The notes under the pieces are model-generated. The model had not been told where the DNA came from, did not search any database, and saw only the letters and a list, made by a program, of their open reading frames with translations. The position numbers and the translations under genes are program-made. Below are positions 5,570 through 8,263 of a stretch of DNA of 8,263 bases, one piece after another. The DNA lies in assembly GCA_946886475.1 (NCBI GenBank), contig CAMPIQ010000159.1:1-8263 (forward strand). Direction: 5' to 3'. Source of the stretch: an uncultured Chitinophagales bacterium. Its GTDB lineage: Bacteria > Bacteroidota > Bacteroidia > Chitinophagales > Chitinophagaceae. Position 1 is the first letter of the stretch. Each line of letters begins with the position of its first letter.

Positions 5570-5691
5570 AAACTTCATTTCCCGGACTGAGAAATAAAAG
5601 GGTGGCCTGCATTGTTTTGTTGATTGTACTTGTGATCTTTTCGTTTGTAAAGGTCAGCCATGCATTTTTCACTTTTTACCAGAATAACTAG
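5563..5691 (+). CDS. Small single-span membrane protein, 42 residues
   Basis: The frame starts MLKTSFPGLRNKR, continues with a hydrophobic span at about residues 14-30 (VACIVLLIVLVIFSFV), and ends SHAFFTFYQNN with an aromatic C-terminus. The basic residues before the span predict an N-in orientation. The Leu-Arg, then Val/Ala-Cys entry into the span resembles the 34-residue protein 90 nt upstream (LREHSAVIAC against LRNKRVAC), so the two could be related or functionally paired; this is weak. There is no good ribosome binding site, and the ATG lies in the right arm of the inverted repeat at 5536-5569. A weak promoter-like pair, TTTG at 5491 and TAGTTAAC at 5511, has a 16-nt spacer. I recognise no family. 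It ends 22 nt before the stop of the convergent lipoprotein gene. Confidence 0.5.
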   Translation: MLKTSFPGLRNKRVACIVLLIVLVIFSFVKVSHAFFTFYQNN

Positions 5692-5713
5692 GACCAGAAT
5701 GTTCTCTAAAAAA

Positions 5714-6202
5714 TCATAGTTTTCTGGCCGTCATTTTATCTTTATCCAAAAACAACCTGAATTCATCTCTGAGGGGGAAATAGTAAAAATTCCCATTGCG
5801 GATAAAGTAAATATAATTACAGCGAGCTCCGGCACGGGAAAAATATAATGTTTTCAAAGGCTCATTTTTAGAATACAGATGGATCTTACCTTCTGAACGG
5901 CACGCTCTGGCCTGTTCCTGAATAGAAAAAGAACCACCCAGCTGGTTAACCACTAACCGGATAGCAGTTGTGTCGGATGTTGCAGTGAATTTATAATAAC
6001 GGCTATACCTCAAAGAATCTTCCAGGCTGTCATAATAGATCAGTTCCATACTGTCGGCGGTACTTATAGCCGGTTCAAGCTCATGTGCGCTGATAACAAG
6101 GCTGGCACTATCCGTTTGGTCCACTACCGGTTTTATAGTGGTTCCTTCTTTACATGAAAACAAAGAAACAATCAGCAATAATATTAACAGGTATGCATTC
6201 AC
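5714..6202 (-). CDS. Lipoprotein of unknown function, 162 residues
   Basis: The product opens with a lipoprotein signal (MNAYLLILLLIVSLFSC, lipobox LFSC, lipidated Cys17). The remainder is a single compact domain of about 110 residues after a spacer: SMELIYYDSLEDSLRYSRYY (about 51-70), then a likely beta-rich segment with two further Cys at 101 (ARACRSEGKIHLYS) and 128 (GARCNYIYFIRNGNFYYFPL). Those two could form a disulfide in the periplasm. I do not recognise a family. The start is GTG at 6202-6200; a TAA lies six codons upstream in the same frame and the N-terminus makes a complete signal, so this start is well supported. It follows the beta-helix lipoprotein gene on the same strand, but a strong hairpin lies only 17 nt before its start, so it is either read through or has a promoter ahead of the hairpin. 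Confidence 0.8.
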   Translation of the reverse strand: MNAYLLILLLIVSLFSCKEGTTIKPVVDQTDSASLVISAHELEPAISTADSMELIYYDSLEDSLRYSRYYKFTATSDTTAIRLVVNQLGGSFSIQEQARACRSEGKIHLYSKNEPLKTLYFSRAGARCNYIYFIRNGNFYYFPLRDEFRLFLDKDKMTARKL

Positions 6203-6219
6203 GTTATATAGTATTAGTT

Positions 6220-6247
6220 AAAGCCGCTCCAACCTGGAGCGGCTTTT
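6220..6247 (-). terminator. 12-bp hairpin downstream of the beta-helix lipoprotein gene
   Basis: AAAGCCGCTCCA (6220-6231) and TGGAGCGGCTTT (6235-6246) form a perfect 12-bp stem with a 3-nt loop, 26 nt after the TAG of the beta-helix lipoprotein gene. The U tract on the minus strand is short (TTT, then AACTAA), so termination may be partial. The next gene's GTG lies 17 nt beyond it. Confidence 0.72.
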
Positions 6248-6272
6248 AAGAGAGTACAGATCTTACACGAGA

Positions 6273-7637
6273 CTAGTAAACATTATTCTGCGGATTGAAA
6301 TTCGCCCATCCGCTGAGCCAGTTGGTATTTCCAAATGCACCACGGTGGTTAACATTTGTAAAGAAGGTATCAAGTTCTGTAAACGATGCACCGTTCAATG
6401 CGGGAGAACCTGCTTTAGGCATGAAGCTGGGCGCATCCCAGTTGAAAGGCGCTTCCAGCATAATATCATTAGCATTGGAATAAGTTATTGAGCCATTTGC
6501 TTCTGCTTTGGCCTGTACATCAGCAGCACTGAGAACTCCACCTGCAGTAGCATCTGTTTTATATGGATTTGACAGGGCATGAACCAGGTTGTTTTTGAAA
6601 AGTGAAGCGCCTGTATTGAACGCTTCCGCCGTTGCTGCACTTTCCATGGAGAACCCGCCTTTTGGAAAGCCCATCATGATGGAATTGTGGATCTCAAAGC
6701 GTACTGCCCTTCTCCACCTGTTGGCAAAATTGAGATTGGCCTGCGTATTGGGATCACCGTTAGGTCCTACCCAGGTAATATTGGAAAGAACAGGCTTTGT
6801 AAATGGTGTGGCAGAGGTACCGGTACCGTCATTATCTGCTTCAACTCCATTTCCGGCATCTGTATCTGCAATTTCCGGTCTGCGTTGCACTACTGCAAAC
6901 TGTATCCTGCCGGTATAACCAAAATCAAAATCCAGGTCATCATCAGATGCTGCATAAGAAACCAGGTATTTGGCGTTTACCGTTCCTCCAAAAAATTCAT
7001 AGGCATCATCATTACCGTATGAAACCTGGATGTATTCCAATGTTGTTCCTGAACCAACACCACCAAGTGTAAGTCCATTGATCTCCGAACCTGGTTCGGC
7101 TGCAATACCTGCATATTCAATTCTTACATAGCGCAATGTTCCGGAATTATCGCCGGCATTGGTGCCGCCATATCTTCTGTCCACGCCACCTTCAATCAGC
7201 GGGGCAGGGGAAAGAGGCCTGTTGGTTGGTGCATTTCCAAGAATGATGATACCACCCCAGTCGCCCCTGTTCCTTGATCCTGCAGGTTTTCCTGAAGTGA
7301 ATACAATGGGTCTGGATGAAGTACCCAGCGCCTCAATTTTGGCGCCGCGTTCAATAATAACAGCGCCTTTCTGGGAAACGTCGCTTTTTAAAACAGTACC
7401 CCCGGGAATCCTGAATGTTGTTCCGCTGGTGAAATAAACATATCCTTTGATGGTATAGGAACCCCCATCGAGTGTGATATCTCTTTCGTATGATCCTACC
7501 AGTACCCTGGTTTGATTTGGATCGTCCGGATTGGTAACACCAGATGTTCCGTCGTCATCATTGAAATTTACTTTTACGCAGGAAGTAATCAAAGTTGCCA
7601 TTACCGCGACCATAAAGAATTGCCTGATCTTATTCAT
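6273..7637 (-). CDS. Beta-helix outer-membrane lipoprotein paired with a TonB-dependent receptor
   Basis: The 454-residue protein has a lipoprotein signal (MNKIRQFFMVAVMATLITSC, Cys20) and an acidic run, NDDDG, shortly after the cysteine, which is compatible with the surface-export signals of Bacteroidota lipoproteins. The body looks like a right-handed parallel beta-helix: repeated short strands such as FRIPGGTVLKSD, GAVIIERGAKIEALGT, PIVFTSGKPAG, then RGDWGGIIILGNAPTN (124-139) and RYVRIEYAG (169-177). Acidic motifs ASDDDLDFDFGYTG (230-243) and GNGVEADNDG (262-271) could bind calcium or other cations. It ends WLSGWANFNPQNNVY with no type IX secretion tail. Its start lies 28 nt after the receptor stop, so the two should be cotranscribed and probably form a surface uptake complex, by analogy with SusC/SusD-type pairs. 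The substrate is not indicated. I recognise the architecture, not a named gene. Confidence 0.82.
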   Translation of the reverse strand: MNKIRQFFMVAVMATLITSCVKVNFNDDDGTSGVTNPDDPNQTRVLVGSYERDITLDGGSYTIKGYVYFTSGTTFRIPGGTVLKSDVSQKGAVIIERGAKIEALGTSSRPIVFTSGKPAGSRNRGDWGGIIILGNAPTNRPLSPAPLIEGGVDRRYGGTNAGDNSGTLRYVRIEYAGIAAEPGSEINGLTLGGVGSGTTLEYIQVSYGNDDAYEFFGGTVNAKYLVSYAASDDDLDFDFGYTGRIQFAVVQRRPEIADTDAGNGVEADNDGTGTSATPFTKPVLSNITWVGPNGDPNTQANLNFANRWRRAVRFEIHNSIMMGFPKGGFSMESAATAEAFNTGASLFKNNLVHALSNPYKTDATAGGVLSAADVQAKAEANGSITYSNANDIMLEAPFNWDAPSFMPKAGSPALNGASFTELDTFFTNVNHRGAFGNTNWLSGWANFNPQNNVY

Positions 7638-7665
7638 AAAATTTATCTTTTAAATACCTTGTTTA

Positions 7666-8263
7666 TTATTTGTTTTTACTGAAATCAAAATCGTATGTAA
7701 AACCTGCACTGATGGTAGTACCAGGTCTGTAACCATAGTTGATCCTGTCGCCACCGGAATAATCATAACCAGGCTTTGATGTTGGATTATCATAAAATGA
7801 GTAGCTGTTATTCAGGAGATCAGAAATGGTGATCTTCCATTCGCCTTTGTTATTAAAAACCTTTTTTGATAACTGGATATCGAGGAGGTTCCTGGAGCTT
7901 TCATACACATCATAAAAGCCCGCCCCCTGTGGATCTCCTACCAGATAGAGTCTGGGTCCTGCCCTGTTATACAATACGGTAGCATTCCAGCTATCATTGC
8001 TGAATTGCAAACCCGCGTTAACCAGGTAAGGTGATTGCCCGTACAGTGGCCTGTTCTGTTCTGTTTTTGTACCAGATGCCTGTTCCGTTGTTAAAATAAC
8101 TTTGGATTGCAGCCAGGTAAGGTTACTGATGAAGGTGAGGTTCTTCAATTTATCATTTATAAAATCAAGTTCCTTTCTGATCTCCAATTCAGCACCGTAC
8201 AAAAATGCTTCATCGGCATTGGCATAATTGAAAAGCCATCTGTCGCCATTGCTACCGGCATCC
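7666..8263 (-). CDS. TonB-dependent outer-membrane receptor, C-terminal part (runs off right edge)
   Basis: The last 199 codons are present, open to the window edge from DAGSNGDRWLFNYANADEA onward. The protein is the end of an outer-membrane beta-barrel: alternating amphipathic strands include AFLYGAELEIRKEL, LTFISNLTWLQSKVIL, the loop QNRPLYGQSPYLVNAGLQF, WNATVLYNRAG, LLDIQLSKKVF, GEWKITISDLLNNSYSF, and the closing strand TTISAGFTYDFDFSKNK. The YGAELE and SPYLVNAGLQF stretches are typical of Bacteroidota TonB-dependent receptors with an N-terminal carboxypeptidase-like regulatory domain and plug (both outside the window). It would import a substrate through the outer membrane using TonB-ExbBD energy. 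The partner lipoprotein gene follows 28 nt downstream. Substrate is unknown, and promoter and start are not visible. Confidence 0.88.
   Translation of the reverse strand, partial: DAGSNGDRWLFNYANADEAFLYGAELEIRKELDFINDKLKNLTFISNLTWLQSKVILTTEQASGTKTEQNRPLYGQSPYLVNAGLQFSNDSWNATVLYNRAGPRLYLVGDPQGAGFYDVYESSRNLLDIQLSKKVFNNKGEWKITISDLLNNSYSFYDNPTSKPGYDYSGGDRINYGYRPGTTISAGFTYDFDFSKNK

Noticed and set aside
6589..7072. Plus-strand frames opposite the beta-helix lipoprotein gene
   Set aside because: They are antisense shadows of a clear coding sequence and overlap each other in different frames.
1..8263. CRISPR array, insertion sequence, integrase or phage cluster
   Set aside because: No spaced direct repeats, transposase or terminal inverted repeats were found.

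Overview
The window looks like chromosomal DNA from a member of the Bacteroidota, most likely the Chitinophagaceae or a close relative (inference). The evidence is a DUF2911 protein, a DUF5690 membrane protein, a FecI-type sigma factor followed by a FecR-type anti-sigma factor, lipoproteins with Bacteroidota-style signals, a TonB-dependent receptor paired with a beta-helix lipoprotein, and two good matches to the Bacteroidota housekeeping promoter (TTTG or TTG, about 20 bp, then TAnnTTTG).

Layout from left to right. The left edge holds an ECF sigma factor (minus strand, 775 to 200) and the first 65 codons of its FecR-like anti-sigma partner (196 leftward). Only one CAG codon separates them after the UAG stop, and both are in the same frame. 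A perfect hairpin terminator follows the next minus-strand gene, a proline-rich lipoprotein with two HGQPGHxC repeats (1505 to 1098). A secreted DUF2911 protein (1741 to 2271, plus) converges on a GNAT acetyltransferase (2873 to 2319, minus), with a strong terminator between them. An 88-residue membrane protein (3048 to 3314, plus) has its own long-stem terminator. A DUF5690 transporter-like protein (4889 to 3630, minus) follows; it has no ATG start.

The stretch from 4890 to 5713 has no long gene. Its right half holds two short plus-strand reading frames for single-span membrane proteins of 34 and 42 residues. The first has a well-placed promoter and ribosome binding site. The start codon of the second lies inside a perfect 11-bp inverted repeat. 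This is the least explained and most interesting part of the window.

The right end is a minus-strand outer-membrane group: the C-terminal part of a TonB-dependent receptor (running off the edge), a 454-residue beta-helix lipoprotein 28 nt downstream, then, past a 12-bp hairpin, a 162-residue lipoprotein. The first two probably form one transcript for uptake of an unidentified substrate. The remaining genes look like unlinked single transcription units. I see no tRNA, rRNA, CRISPR array, insertion sequence or phage gene.
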